A DNA stretch of 41,552 nt from Hyphomicrobiales bacterium (GTDB taxonomy: Bacteria; Pseudomonadota; Alphaproteobacteria; Rhizobiales; Beijerinckiaceae): the NCBI GenBank assembly GCA_900470775.1, contig UCBZ01000065.1, forward strand, positions 1-41,552, in the 5' to 3' direction. Made by a program: the position numbers and the translations under genes. Below, piece by piece: positions 33,401 through 41,518 of the stretch (its first letter is position 1; every line of letters begins with the position of its first letter). Below the pieces are notes generated by a model. That model saw only the letters and a list, made by a program, of their open reading frames with translations. It made no database searches and was not told the origin of the DNA.

Positions 33401-33792
33401 CGATCCTGAGCGAGTTCCACAAGGCCGGCATTGCCATCGCGCTCGATGATTTCGGCACTGGCTTCGCCTCGCTCACCCATCTCAAGCAGTTTCCTGTCGA
33501 TCACATCAAGATCGACCAGAGCTTCGTCAGAAACCTGGAAACGGACCAGAACGACGCCGCGATCGTCGCCGCGGTCGTCAGTCTCGGCCGGAACATGGGG
33601 ATGAGCATCACTGCCGAAGGCGTGGAGACCGCCGGTCAGGCACAGCATCTGCTGAAGGCCGGCTGCAACTTCGGGCAAGGCTATTTCTACGCGAAGCCGA
33701 GCTTCGGGGACCGAGTGCCGTGGATGATCCGCAACTGGTCGTCGCCGCATCAGCCGGAGCGCTCAAACAGACCCGCCCTTCGTCAGGCTTGA
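30403..33792 (+). CDS. GAF-PAS4-GGDEF-EAL c-di-GMP enzyme
   Basis: A 1129-residue cytosolic sensor enzyme with GTG start at 30403. Domains in order: GAF (about 12-165), four PAS domains (about 180-285, 305-430, 435-560, 565-685), GGDEF (690-855) and EAL (865-1115). The cyclase motif is intact (GGDEF at 765-769, preceded by DHLTGLANR), as is the phosphodiesterase (EAL at 893-895; DDFGTG at 1015-1020; IEVTETV). Both activities are therefore possible, and the net direction cannot be read. No membrane helix, so the signals sensed are cytoplasmic or diffusible (light, redox or oxygen through PAS, small ligands through GAF). Lying 1.7 kb from a PilZ-controlled cellulose synthase, it is a natural candidate regulator (inference). 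Confidence 0.9.
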   Translation: MPNQGETVFSWGCAQRLAALRDFDILDTQPEAAFDEITQLASEFCGAPVAIVSFLEADRQWFKSQIGLSFQETSLDNSICSKTIHLSKLVVINDLADDKRFQNNPFVTEQPSLRFYAGARLETSDGLPLGAVCVCDFVPRPQGLTEAQSSALSALARAVMRELELRRSNKALAQNTALLNGALENVDQGIVMVDASGNVVICNQRAIDLLGLPSEMMRSTPKFEDVKRWQIDQGEFAQSDPQLVDAIRHEGNNIEASIYERKRPNGTVLEVRTNRLPNGGVVRTFADITARKSAEDDRKIAEERLRESEQRYRLAAHATSDAIYDWDLQTDRLQWGESLQDIFGYGTAQAPATGTTWLESVHPDDRNDIDGDVRNFIACQTAERWEREYRWRKRDGAYAYVRDRGHLVRDPTGKPVRMVGALQDLTEARRAGDALRTSEERLRLAVTATGLGIWDLDLTCGHREWSSEVPRILGVPEAAVLDRAGFLLLVHPDDQARIAAEFFPAFDAGMPSVSATFRIIRANDGETRWVEIDGRTFHDAEGRPVRMLGTIQDITPRKIAEEAVRMGGERLRLALHASNMVAWDLDITTEHVDRSDNSLALLGIGSGPRSEFLERVHPDDRHKVDLIRLAAIADGIHMAEMRYRAPDGREIWLALRAERKDANRVIGITFDISDRKATENAIWLTANHDHLTGLANRALFRSRLEEALACAEAGGTGVGLLLLDLDDFKDVNDTLGHAAGDKLLAETARRLTRLVGDRGTVARVGGDEFAVILVAESGLAGIASRADEIVEALRTTFDYQGRALATKASIGVAAFPEHHRDPVELMKDADIALYRAKGAGRSRAVVYTRAARDRMEHRVSILREVRQGLSASEFCPHYQPKISLATGEIVGFEALARWQHPARGLLTPAYFGPAFDEQDISAALATSMIRQAASDIRSWLDQGLEFGRVAVNLSSADFADRTLATRIIALLDEANVPTSRFEIEVTETVFLGRQTEAAASILSEFHKAGIAIALDDFGTGFASLTHLKQFPVDHIKIDQSFVRNLETDQNDAAIVAAVVSLGRNMGMSITAEGVETAGQAQHLLKAGCNFGQGYFYAKPSFGDRVPWMIRNWSSPHQPERSNRPALRQA

Positions 33793-33799
33793 TAGGGCG

Positions 33800-34120
33800 G
33801 TCAAAACGATCAGGTTCGCGACGGACCCGAGCCGGCAAAACCAGCGGATAGGCGAGGTTTAAATGCACGTCCTCGCACAGGCGCCGTTCGCAACGGATGC
33901 CAAAGCAGTAGCCGATGAGCAGCGTCCCGGATCATAAGCTCCGGATCGATCGGGGGCCGACCCATCTCGCTGTAGAACGGACGCAGATGCGCTCGGATTT
34001 CTGAGAGATCAACGAACCGATCGATGGCTCGCAACCAACGATCGGCCGGCCCGTGACACTCCAGGCTGAACTCCAACACTAAAACAGCGCCTCCTGCGCC
34101 ACCCGCCGTTCGCCCATCAT
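33800..34120 (-). pseudogene. Transposase N-terminal remnant (DUF772 type)
   Basis: The minus strand begins MMGERRVAQEALF and hits a stop. After a shift it continues EFSLECHGPADRWLRAIDRF and VDLSEIRAHLRPFYSEMGRP with IDPELMIR, then in further frames to VHLNLAY. This is the N-terminal DUF772 domain of an IS1182/IS5-like transposase. Three indels are visible and the catalytic core is missing. It marks an old insertion between the c-di-GMP gene and the amino-acid operon. Confidence 0.7.
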
Positions 34121-34234
34121 CACGCCGCCCTCCGACCAAGGACAACTGAATCAGGCTTCAAACCCGCGGCAACGACGACCTTTTAACGACATCCGCCACA
34201 AACGGAACTTGGCACACTGCTCATAGGCTGGCGT

Positions 34235-35146
34235 TCAATCAGCTCTAAAGTCGCTGTGCAGCGCGCAGATCGCGTTGGGGCCGATGCCGCAGCATCCACC
34301 GATGATGCGGGCACCGCGGCGCCGCCAGTCCCGCCCGAAGTCGCGATAGCGTAACGGCCCGACGTCGTCGCGCAGATCGCTCAGGCCCTCGTTGGCCGCT
34401 GCGTCCCCGGTCTTTTCCGGGAAGGCATTGGCATAGACACCGATCGGGAGCCCTGCGTCGCCGAGCACAGAGCGGGCGACGTCGACGGCCGGGCCCATGA
34501 CCTCGGGCAGGCTGCAGTTGAACAGCACGGCGGCGGCACCAGCGTCGCGGACGGCAGCGACGGCCTCCGCGACGCTTTCGCCGGAGCGCAGCACGGGCAG
34601 GCCGTCGGCAGCGCCCTCGTCTCGCAGCGTGAAGGAGACCCAAATCGGCTTGCCTGTGGGCCGCACCGCAGCGCAGGCCGCCAGCGCCTCGGCGATGCAG
34701 CTTTGCGTCTCGGCGAGGAAGTGATCGACGGAGGGGAGAAGCGCCTCGATCAGCACCGCCAGCATGGAGGGCGCCCGCGCCGGATCGAAGAGGTCGGGGC
34801 GGTAGGAGCCGAACAGCGGCGGAAGCGAGCCGGCGACAACGATGCCGCGGCCACTGCGCAGCCTCTCCTGATCGGCAGCGCGGCGTGCCAATTCGCCCGA
34901 CAGGGCGGCAAGCCTGGCGCCGTCCTGCGCGAAGCGCTTCTCGCTAATATGGAAGGGCACCACCGCATAGCTGTTGGTGGTGATGACCTCGGCGCCTGCC
35001 TCGATGAAGGCGCGATGCGCCGCGACGACCGTTCCCGGAGCTTCCATCAGGGCCAGCGCGGACCATTCCGGCTGCCGGAACGGGGCGCCCATGCGCTTCA
35101 GCTCGCGGCCCATTCCGCCATCGAGGACGATCATTCTCTCGTTCAT
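34235..35146 (-). CDS. Homocysteine S-methyltransferase-family protein
   Basis: A 303-residue protein of the MmuM/BHMT type. The zinc-binding cysteines are present: Cys211 in FNCSLPEV and Cys285-Cys286 in GGCCGIGP, with the opening motif VLDGGMGRELKRMG and ITTNSYAVVP. Members transfer a methyl group from S-methylmethionine or similar donors to homocysteine, giving methionine. ATG 35146 overlaps the gntR stop (ATGA). It is the last gene of the operon; its role would be to recycle or exploit a sulfonium or sulfur amino acid taken up by the transporter (inference). Length is normal. Confidence 0.85.
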   Translation of the reverse strand: MNERMIVLDGGMGRELKRMGAPFRQPEWSALALMEAPGTVVAAHRAFIEAGAEVITTNSYAVVPFHISEKRFAQDGARLAALSGELARRAADQERLRSGRGIVVAGSLPPLFGSYRPDLFDPARAPSMLAVLIEALLPSVDHFLAETQSCIAEALAACAAVRPTGKPIWVSFTLRDEGAADGLPVLRSGESVAEAVAAVRDAGAAAVLFNCSLPEVMGPAVDVARSVLGDAGLPIGVYANAFPEKTGDAAANEGLSDLRDDVGPLRYRDFGRDWRRRGARIIGGCCGIGPNAICALHSDFRAD

Positions 35147-35865
35147 GCCGGATCGGGTGTCCTGTTTGCGGATTCTGATCCTGCGTCGCCCCTCGCGATC
35201 AGACTGCGGTATCCGTCGAGATCGGCGGCGAGGCTGGGATCGATATGGGCACGCACGGCGCGCTCCGCCTCGTCGGACGTGCCGCGCATCACGCCTTCGA
35301 ACAGGTCGCGATGATCGGCCTCCAGCGGAAACCGCGCCGGCCAATGCATCTCCGACCAGCGGTAGAGCCATTCCATCTTCGTGGAGAGAGCAGCGTATCG
35401 CTTGATCAGATGGCGGTGGCCGGTTGCCTCGACGATCGCCCGGTGGAAGCCGAGATCGGCCGCGACACGCTCGTCGACCGAGCCCGCCTCCGCCGGCGCC
35501 AGCCGCGCGAAAGCGGCGGCGACGAGGTCTCTCTCGCCACCGTCGGGGCGCTCGGCGATGATGCGGGCCGCCAGCCCCTCCATCGCTTCGCGCAAGGTGT
35601 AGATCTCCCAGATCACCTGGGCATTCAGGCTGGCGACGCGCCAGTTCGAATAGGGCGCGCGCACCACCAGCTCATCGGCCTCCAGCGCGAACAGGGCCGT
35701 GCGCACGGTGCCACGCCCGACGCCGAGCCGCCCCGCCAACGCGACTTCCGTCAGCACCTCGTCCGGTTCCAGGCGGCCGTGCACGATATCGTCCCGAAGC
35801 CGACGCATCGCGATGTCGGCGAGGCTGAGCCGCTCGATCGGCTGCTGGTCGTCCGTCATGGGCAT
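35143..35865 (-). CDS. GntR-family (FCD domain) transcriptional regulator
   Basis: A 240-residue FadR-type repressor. Winged helix at about 12-78 (MRRLRDDIVHGRLEPDEVLT, then LAGRLGVGRGTVRTALFALE). The FCD ligand domain has the metal set Asp137, His141, His185 and His207. ATG 35865 is preferred over the GTG at 35889 because a GAGG lies eight bases before it. It lies inside the operon, 10 bp after the ATPase gene, and likely controls it in response to the imported compound (inference). Operator not proven; see the repeat at 40259. Confidence 0.88.
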   Translation of the reverse strand: MPMTDDQQPIERLSLADIAMRRLRDDIVHGRLEPDEVLTEVALAGRLGVGRGTVRTALFALEADELVVRAPYSNWRVASLNAQVIWEIYTLREAMEGLAARIIAERPDGGERDLVAAAFARLAPAEAGSVDERVAADLGFHRAIVEATGHRHLIKRYAALSTKMEWLYRWSEMHWPARFPLEADHRDLFEGVMRGTSDEAERAVRAHIDPSLAADLDGYRSLIARGDAGSESANRTPDPA

Positions 35866-35875
35866 CGCCCGATCC

Positions 35876-36649
35876 TCACCCCTCACCACGGCTCATGCCG
35901 ACGAAGCGCCGGCAGCGCTCGGATTGCGGATCGAGGAAGACCTGCTCGGGCGGGCCCTGCTCCTCGACGCGCCCATCCTGAAGATAGATGGCTTGGTTCG
36001 AGACCTCACGCGCGAAGGTCATCTCATGGGTCACGATCAGCATCGTGCGGCCTTCCTCGGCCAGCGCCCGGATGACGCGCAGCACCTCGCCGACCAGTTC
36101 CGGGTCGAGCGCCGAGGTCGGCTCGTCGAAAAGGAGCGCGCGGGGCCGCATCGCCAGCGCGCGCGCGATGGCGACGCGCTGCTGCTGCCCGCCGGAGAGA
36201 TGGGCGGGCCAGGCGTCGAACTTGTCGGCGAGGCCGACCTTGGCGAGCATCGCCTCAGCCTCCTCGCGGCATTCAGCGCGCGGCCGTCCCTGGACATGGA
36301 GCGGGACTTCCATGACGTTCTGCAGCGCGGTCATGTGCGGCCAGAGATTGAAGCTCTGGAAGACGAAGCCGAGTTGGCCGCGTAAGCGGCGCACGGTCTG
36401 CCGCTCGGCCCGCGAAAAGCGATGGCCGGAATCCCTGATGCGGATCTGCGCATCGCCGACGCTGACCTCGCCCTGATCCGGGATTTCGAGCAGCGGGATG
36501 CAGCGCAGCAGCGTGCTCTTGCCCGAGCCGCTGGCGCCGATAATGGCGATCACGTCGCCGTCGCGGGCGGCGAGGTCGACGCCGCGCAGCACCTCCTGCC
36601 CACCAAAGCTCTTTCGGATGTCGGTCAGCCTGACCGTGATCGGCTTCAT
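35876..36649 (-). CDS. Polar amino-acid ABC transporter ATPase
   Basis: A 257-residue ATP-binding subunit of the HisP/GlnQ class. Walker A GASGSGKST at 38-46, Q-loop FVFQSFNLWPHM, signature LSGGQQQRVAIARALAM, Walker B ALLFDEPTSALDPE, and H-loop IVTHEM. Start ATG 36649 overlaps the preceding permease stop (ATGA). It powers uptake through the two permeases encoded upstream. Complete. Confidence 0.95.
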   Translation of the reverse strand: MKPITVRLTDIRKSFGGQEVLRGVDLAARDGDVIAIIGASGSGKSTLLRCIPLLEIPDQGEVSVGDAQIRIRDSGHRFSRAERQTVRRLRGQLGFVFQSFNLWPHMTALQNVMEVPLHVQGRPRAECREEAEAMLAKVGLADKFDAWPAHLSGGQQQRVAIARALAMRPRALLFDEPTSALDPELVGEVLRVIRALAEEGRTMLIVTHEMTFAREVSNQAIYLQDGRVEEQGPPEQVFLDPQSERCRRFVGMSRGEG

Positions 36650-37347
36650 GCCAGGCTCCGGGCGCCGGTCGGCCGGCGATAGGGGGAGAGATGCTGTTCG
36701 AGCCAGTCGACAGCCCGTGCGATCACCGTCACCAGGACGAGATAGATCGCTGCCGCGCACAGGAAAATCTCGATGGCACGGTAGGTTTCGGAGACCTCCG
36801 CACGCGCGATCCCGGTGATCTCCATCAGCGTCACGACGCTGGCGAGCGAGGTCGCCTTGACCATGCTGGTGATCTCCGCGCCATAGGCGGGCAGCGCCTG
36901 GCGGAAGGCGAGCGGCAGCACGATCCGGCGCAGCATGGTCAGGCGCGTCATGCCGGAGACCCGGGCAGCCTCGATCGCCCCCGTGGAAACGGCGCGAAGG
37001 CCGCCGCGCAGGATCTCGGAGGTGTAGGCCCCGTCGTTCAGCATCAGCGCGAGGACGGCGCAGACATAGGGCTCGCGCAGCAGCGGCCACAGCACCGAGT
37101 GCCGCACCGCCGGAAACTGGGCGAGACCGTAATAGATCAGGAAGATCTGGATCAGCAGCGGCGTGCCGCGGAAGATGTAGACGTAGAAATCGGCGACCCG
37201 CGCGCCGATCCAGGAGGAGGCGCGCAGGCCCGATAGCCCCAGCGCGATGAGGCCGCCGCCGAGAAGCGACAGCACCGCCAGCAGCAGCGTCAGCGGCAGG
37301 CCGGCGAGCAGCTTGGGAAAGATCTGGGCGATGAAGGCGATATCCAT
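36646..37347 (-). CDS. Amino-acid ABC permease (HisM/HisQ type), second
   Basis: A 233-residue inner-membrane permease with five or so helices and the EAA loop EAARVSGMTRLTMLRRIVLP that docks on the ATPase. N-terminal GLPLTLLLAVLSLLGGGLIA and FRGTPLLIQIFLIYYGL are typical of the His/Glu/Gln/Arg/opine subfamily. Start ATG 37347 is only 2 bp after the previous stop, so translation is coupled. It pairs with the neighbouring permease as a heterodimer. Confidence 0.93.
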   Translation of the reverse strand: MDIAFIAQIFPKLLAGLPLTLLLAVLSLLGGGLIALGLSGLRASSWIGARVADFYVYIFRGTPLLIQIFLIYYGLAQFPAVRHSVLWPLLREPYVCAVLALMLNDGAYTSEILRGGLRAVSTGAIEAARVSGMTRLTMLRRIVLPLAFRQALPAYGAEITSMVKATSLASVVTLMEITGIARAEVSETYRAIEIFLCAAAIYLVLVTVIARAVDWLEQHLSPYRRPTGARSLA

Positions 37348-37349
37348 CG

Positions 37350-38075
37350 CTACCCCCTGCCGGTCGCTGCGGCCTGCCCCCGCATCGAACGCCATTCGGC
37401 GATGCGGAAGAGGAGGCCGGAGATCGTGGTGATAGCGAGATAGATCCCGCCGCCAGCCAGGAAGAACAGGAAGGGCAACTCGGTCGAGTTCGCCGCCACC
37501 GTCACCGCTCGCAGCGCCTCGACCAGCCCGGTGACCGAGACCAGCGCCGATTCCTTGATGACCGATTGCCACTGGTTGCCGAGGCCCGGCAGTGCGGTGC
37601 GCAGGGCCAGCGGGGCGATGATGCGGGGGAACATCGTCCAGCGGCGCATGCCGGTCACGCGCGCGGCCTCGAGCGTTCCGGGCGCGATGGCATGGAACGC
37701 ACCACGCAGCACTTCCGCCTGCGTCGCGCCCGACAAAAGGCCGATCGCGAGGCAGCCGGCCGCGAAGCCGCTGATCTCGACCGGGCCGACATGGCCGAAC
37801 TGCTTGGCCACCGCCGAGGCGATCTGCCGGCCACCGAAATAGAACAGGTAGATGACGAGCAGGTCCGGGACGCCGCGCATCACGACGCCATAGCCCTGCG
37901 CGAGGCGCTGGACCGGCGCGGAGCCGGCGATCCGCGCCCAGGCGCAGAGCGTGCCCAGGCCGAGCCCGAGCGCGAAGGCGCAGGCCGAGACGGCCAGCGT
38001 CATCAGCCCGCCGTTCAGCAGCACCTGGCCCCAGCCTTCCGGGCCGAAGCCGAGCAATGTCAGGCTCTCATCCAT
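37350..38075 (-). CDS. Amino-acid ABC permease (HisM/HisQ type), first
   Basis: A 241-residue permease with the EAA loop EAARVTGMRRWTMFPRIIAP and the conserved MRGVPDLLVIYLFYFGG segment. It lies 19 bp after the solute-binding protein gene and 2 bp before its partner permease. It forms half of the membrane channel of the importer. Intact, standard length. Confidence 0.93.
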   Translation of the reverse strand: MDESLTLLGFGPEGWGQVLLNGGLMTLAVSACAFALGLGLGTLCAWARIAGSAPVQRLAQGYGVVMRGVPDLLVIYLFYFGGRQIASAVAKQFGHVGPVEISGFAAGCLAIGLLSGATQAEVLRGAFHAIAPGTLEAARVTGMRRWTMFPRIIAPLALRTALPGLGNQWQSVIKESALVSVTGLVEALRAVTVAANSTELPFLFFLAGGGIYLAITTISGLLFRIAEWRSMRGQAAATGRG

Positions 38076-38094
38076 GCCTTACGGTCCGCCTGCG

Positions 38095-38961
38095 TCAACT
38101 CGCGGGCGTGATGTCCATCTCGAACCATTTCAGCGCCAGCTTCTTCAGCGTGCCGTCGTCGATGACCGCCTTCAGCGCCTTGTCGAACATTTCCTTGAGT
38201 TCGGGATCGCCCTTGCGCAGGCCGATCGCGGAGCCGACGCCCAGCAGGCCGCCGGTGAAAAGATAACCGGCTTGGATCATCTCGCCATTCGACTTCTTCG
38301 CCGTGGCCTGGATGTTGATCTGGGAGGCCATGACGGCATCGACGCGCCCGCTCTTCAGGTCCAGGAAGGTGTCGGGGCCGGACGGATAGGTGCGGATGGT
38401 CAGGATGTCCTTGAAGTAGCGGTTCAGGACGTCGTTCTGGATCGTCGCCACCTGGACGGCGACGGTCTTGCCCGCGAGCGGCTTCGCGAGTTCCTCGATC
38501 GCCTTCTTCGCAGCGGCCTCATCCGCGAAGGGAACTCGCGGCGCGCCGGTGCCGGGCAGCGACTTGATGCTGCCTTCCTTCATGATCGCGAAGCCCGAGC
38601 CGGCCGAAGCGTAGGGACGGGAGAAGGCGATGACCTCCTCGCGCTTGGGCGTAATCGAAACTGCGTCCATTATGGCGTCGTATTTGCCGTCGGTCAGGCC
38701 GGCGATCATGCCGTCCCAGGCCTGGGCGATCATCTCGCATTTGACCCCCATGCGCGTCGACAGCTCCTGCAGCAGCTCCGGCTCCAAACCGATCAGACGG
38801 CCGTCCGGCGCGTGCATGTTGTAGGGAGGAAACGCGCCTTCCGTGGCGACCCGGATGACCTTCCACTCCTTGGCGGCCGCGGAACGGGGAGCCGCACCCA
38901 GAGCGAGGCCGGCGGCGGCGCCGAGGCCGAGCTTGAGGAAGTCGGAACGGGTGATCGTCAT
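38095..38961 (-). CDS. Amino-acid ABC transporter solute-binding protein
   Basis: A 288-residue periplasmic binding protein of the SBP_bac_3 family (His/Glu/Gln/Lys-Arg-Orn type). Signal sequence MTITRSDFLKLGLGAAAGLA with cleavage after SAAA; the TRSDFLK start recalls a Tat motif but has a single Arg, so Sec or weak Tat export is open. Ligand-pocket motifs include ATEGAFPPYNMH, GLEPELLQEL, WDGMIAGLTDGKYDAIM and FSRPYASAG. GGAGAG lies before the ATG. It probably binds an amino acid or derivative; side-chain preference cannot be read. Confidence 0.9.
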   Translation of the reverse strand: MTITRSDFLKLGLGAAAGLALGAAPRSAAAKEWKVIRVATEGAFPPYNMHAPDGRLIGLEPELLQELSTRMGVKCEMIAQAWDGMIAGLTDGKYDAIMDAVSITPKREEVIAFSRPYASAGSGFAIMKEGSIKSLPGTGAPRVPFADEAAAKKAIEELAKPLAGKTVAVQVATIQNDVLNRYFKDILTIRTYPSGPDTFLDLKSGRVDAVMASQINIQATAKKSNGEMIQAGYLFTGGLLGVGSAIGLRKGDPELKEMFDKALKAVIDDGTLKKLALKWFEMDITPAS

Positions 38962-38996
38962 GTCGGCTCTCCAGGGCGTTAGAGAATGCGGGCGTG

Positions 38997-40187
38997 TCAG
39001 GACAGGATGTCGAAGGCGGTGCGGGCGAGGGCTGCGGTGCCCAGTCCGATGCAACGCTCGTCCGGCTGATAATGGGAATTGTGCACGCGATCGTCGCGGC
39101 CGGGCTGCGACGAGCCGACCAGCAATTGGCAGGACGGGATCCGCTCCGAGAAATAGGAGAAATCCTCGGCGCCGAAGCGTCCCTCGAGCTGGTCGACCTT
39201 GTCCCCGCCGAATTGCTCCGACACAGAGCGGATCACCGCATCCACGACGCCGTCGTCGTTGACGAGGGCGGGGGCGCCGCGCTTGTAGTCGATCTCGCAA
39301 GTGACGCCCATTGCTGCGGCGACGCCGTCGCAGATGCGCCGGAAGGTGGCTTCCATCGTGTCGCGGCTCTCGGGCGAGCGGCAACGGACCGTGCCCTGGA
39401 ATAGGCAGCTGTCGGGGATGATGTTGTGCGTCGAGCCGCCCTGGATGTGGCCGATTGTGAGCACGGCCGAGCGGGTCGGGTCCATCACGCGCGAAATCGC
39501 CGTCTGCAGCTGCATCACCATCGCGGCAGCGGCGACGATCGGATCGAGCGCGGAATGCGGGCGCGCCGCATGGCCCGACTTGCCGTGCACGACCACATCG
39601 AATTCGTCGCTGGAGGCCGTGGACGCTCCCCGGACATAGCCGAAGCGGCCGACCGGCATCTCCGGGCGGTTGTGGAAGGCGAGCCCGATGGCAGCGCCGT
39701 TGGCCGCGCCGTCGGCGACCATGGCGGCGGCGCCGCTTTCCACCGTCTCCTCCGCCGGCTGGAACACCAGCCTGACGCTGCCGCGCAACCGGGGTGCCAT
39801 CGCCTGCAGCACCGAGCCGACGCCGAGAAGCGTGGCGGTGTGAATGTCATGGCCGCAGGCATGCATCTTTCCGGGCACGGTGCTGGCGAAGGGCAGCCCC
39901 GTCAGCTCCTCCATCGGCAGGGCATCCATGTCGGCGCGGATCAGCAGGCAAGGGCCCGGAGCGCCGCCGGCGATCTCGGCCACGACGCCGGTGCGTCCGA
40001 CGCCGCGCTGCGGAACCAGCCCCATGCGCTCCAGTTCCTGCGCGACGATCTCGGCGGTCCGGACGGTTTCGAATCCGACTTCCGGATGGGCGTGGATGTC
40101 GCGCCTGATGGCGATCAACTGCGGCTCGATCTCGGCGATATGGCGTTCGATCGCAAGTGAAAGGTCGTTCTGGCGGTCAGCGGACAT
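38997..40187 (-). CDS. M20-family amidohydrolase
   Basis: A 396-residue cytosolic metallo-amidohydrolase (M20D, hippurate / N-acyl-amino-acid hydrolase type). Metal ligands are visible: Cys111 and His113 in HACGHDIHTATL, Glu147-Glu148 in QPAEETVESG, His172 in AFHNRPEMP, and a C-terminal HNSHY. The mid-domain GKSGHAARPHSALDPI is the dimerisation and substrate-gating motif. It leads the operon, 35 bp before the binding protein, so its substrate is probably what the transporter brings in: an N-acylated amino acid (inference). ATG 40187 is the best-placed start; the ribosome site is modest. Confidence 0.9.
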   Translation of the reverse strand: MSADRQNDLSLAIERHIAEIEPQLIAIRRDIHAHPEVGFETVRTAEIVAQELERMGLVPQRGVGRTGVVAEIAGGAPGPCLLIRADMDALPMEELTGLPFASTVPGKMHACGHDIHTATLLGVGSVLQAMAPRLRGSVRLVFQPAEETVESGAAAMVADGAANGAAIGLAFHNRPEMPVGRFGYVRGASTASSDEFDVVVHGKSGHAARPHSALDPIVAAAAMVMQLQTAISRVMDPTRSAVLTIGHIQGGSTHNIIPDSCLFQGTVRCRSPESRDTMEATFRRICDGVAAAMGVTCEIDYKRGAPALVNDDGVVDAVIRSVSEQFGGDKVDQLEGRFGAEDFSYFSERIPSCQLLVGSSQPGRDDRVHNSHYQPDERCIGLGTAALARTAFDILS

Positions 40188-40258
40188 CGAAGGCTCTGAC
40201 GGACGGTAAGGAGACCTGAACCTCGCACAGATCTTTAGCCGCCGCAATTGGACCGAGG

Positions 40259-40272
40259 ATCGACAATCGACA
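40259..40272. promoter_or_regulatory. Tandem heptamer, operator candidate
   Basis: ATCGACA is repeated twice in tandem in the 98-bp divergent region between the M20 and PLP-lyase genes. Position suits a GntR-family operator controlling both directions, but the repeat is direct, not the usual palindrome, so this is tentative. Confidence 0.25.
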
Positions 40273-40285
40273 ATATGCTTCTAAA

Positions 40286-41518
40286 ATGACCGCTCCGGAG
40301 CAGGATATTTCGATGCACGCCGCGACCATCCTGGCCCAGCTCGACCACGTCACCGATCCCTCGACAGGCGGGCTCGTGCCGTCGATCCATCCAAGCGTGA
40401 CCCATGCCCGGCAGGGAAGCGATATCGCCCTGGGTTATGCCCGCTCGGGAAACAGCGGCGCGGCGCTCGTCGAGTCCATCCTCATTCAGCTCGAAGGCGG
40501 CGCTGCGGCCGCCGCGTTCGGTGCGGGAGCGGCAGCGGCCCAGGCCGTGCTCGCGACCTTGCGACCCGGCGACCGGGTGCTGATCGACAGCGGCCTCTAT
40601 TACGAGTTCGGACGCATCATCGGCGCCTTCGCCCAACGCTTCGGCGTGGGACTGGTGCGGGTCGATCTCTGCGATCCCGATGCGGTCGCCCGGTGTCTCG
40701 CTACCGCGCCGACGCGGCTTGTCTGGGCCGAATGCCCGAGCAACCCGCTCTGGCGCGTGCCGGATCTCGCTGCGCTGGCGGCGCTGGCACATCGTCACGG
40801 GGCCAGGCTGCTGGTCGATGCGACGGCGGCTACCCCGGTGCTCTGCCGGCCGCTGACGCTGGGCGCCGACCTCGTGCTGCACTCGGCGACGAAATATCTC
40901 AACGGCCATGGCGATCTGGTCGCCGGCGTGCTCGTTGCGGCAGAGGACGATGCGTGGTGGCACGAGATGCTGGCCGCCCGTGAGGCGCATGGCAGCGTCC
41001 TGCCGCCCTTCGAGGCCTGGCTCCTGCTGCGCGGCATGCGGTCCCTGGCGCTTAGGATGGAGCGCGTCTCCGAGACGGCCCGGGCGCTCGCCTCCTGGCT
41101 CGCGCTTCAGCCCCAGGTCCGCGCCGTGCATTATCCAGGCTTGCTGCAGCACCCCGAGCACGAGCTTGCCCGCCGCCAGTTCAAAGGCGGCTTCGGCGGC
41201 ATGCTCTCCTTCGAGCTCGGTGATTCCGCGGCAGCGATTGCCCTGTGCTCCCGCGCCAAAATCTTCCGTTTATCGACCTCGCTCGGGTCGCCCGAGAGCC
41301 TCATCGAACACAGGCGAAGCACGGAGGGAGAGGCATCCGACTGTCCACCCGGACTGGTGCGGTTATCGGTTGGTTTGGAGCATCAGGATGATCTCCAGGC
41401 TGACCTTCGACAGATGCTTTGCGCTGAAGGCCTAAAACGAATGCGGGAAGCCGCGATCTTACAAGAGGCTGCAGCGCCGGTGGTCGCGGTTGGCTTATGT
41501 AGCCCTCCGAGACCGTAG
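40286..41518 (+). CDS. Cystathionine gamma-synthase/lyase-family PLP enzyme
   Basis: A 410-residue fold-type I PLP enzyme of the Cys/Met metabolism family. Lys203 in HSATKYLNGHGDLVAG is the cofactor lysine; substrate motifs include HARQGSDIALGYARSGN, WAECPSNPLWRVPDL, LLVDATAATPV and the C-terminal GLVRLSVGLE. Such enzymes cleave or exchange the gamma-substituent of homocysteine or methionine compounds. ATG 40313 (AGGA eight bases upstream) may be the real start, giving 401 residues. It is divergent from the importer operon and probably acts on the same sulfur amino acid. The last 25 residues (REAAILQEAAAPVVAV and on) extend past the usual end and may come from inserted DNA. Confidence 0.85.
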   Translation: MTAPEQDISMHAATILAQLDHVTDPSTGGLVPSIHPSVTHARQGSDIALGYARSGNSGAALVESILIQLEGGAAAAAFGAGAAAAQAVLATLRPGDRVLIDSGLYYEFGRIIGAFAQRFGVGLVRVDLCDPDAVARCLATAPTRLVWAECPSNPLWRVPDLAALAALAHRHGARLLVDATAATPVLCRPLTLGADLVLHSATKYLNGHGDLVAGVLVAAEDDAWWHEMLAAREAHGSVLPPFEAWLLLRGMRSLALRMERVSETARALASWLALQPQVRAVHYPGLLQHPEHELARRQFKGGFGGMLSFELGDSAAAIALCSRAKIFRLSTSLGSPESLIEHRRSTEGEASDCPPGLVRLSVGLEHQDDLQADLRQMLCAEGLKRMREAAILQEAAAPVVAVGLCSPPRP

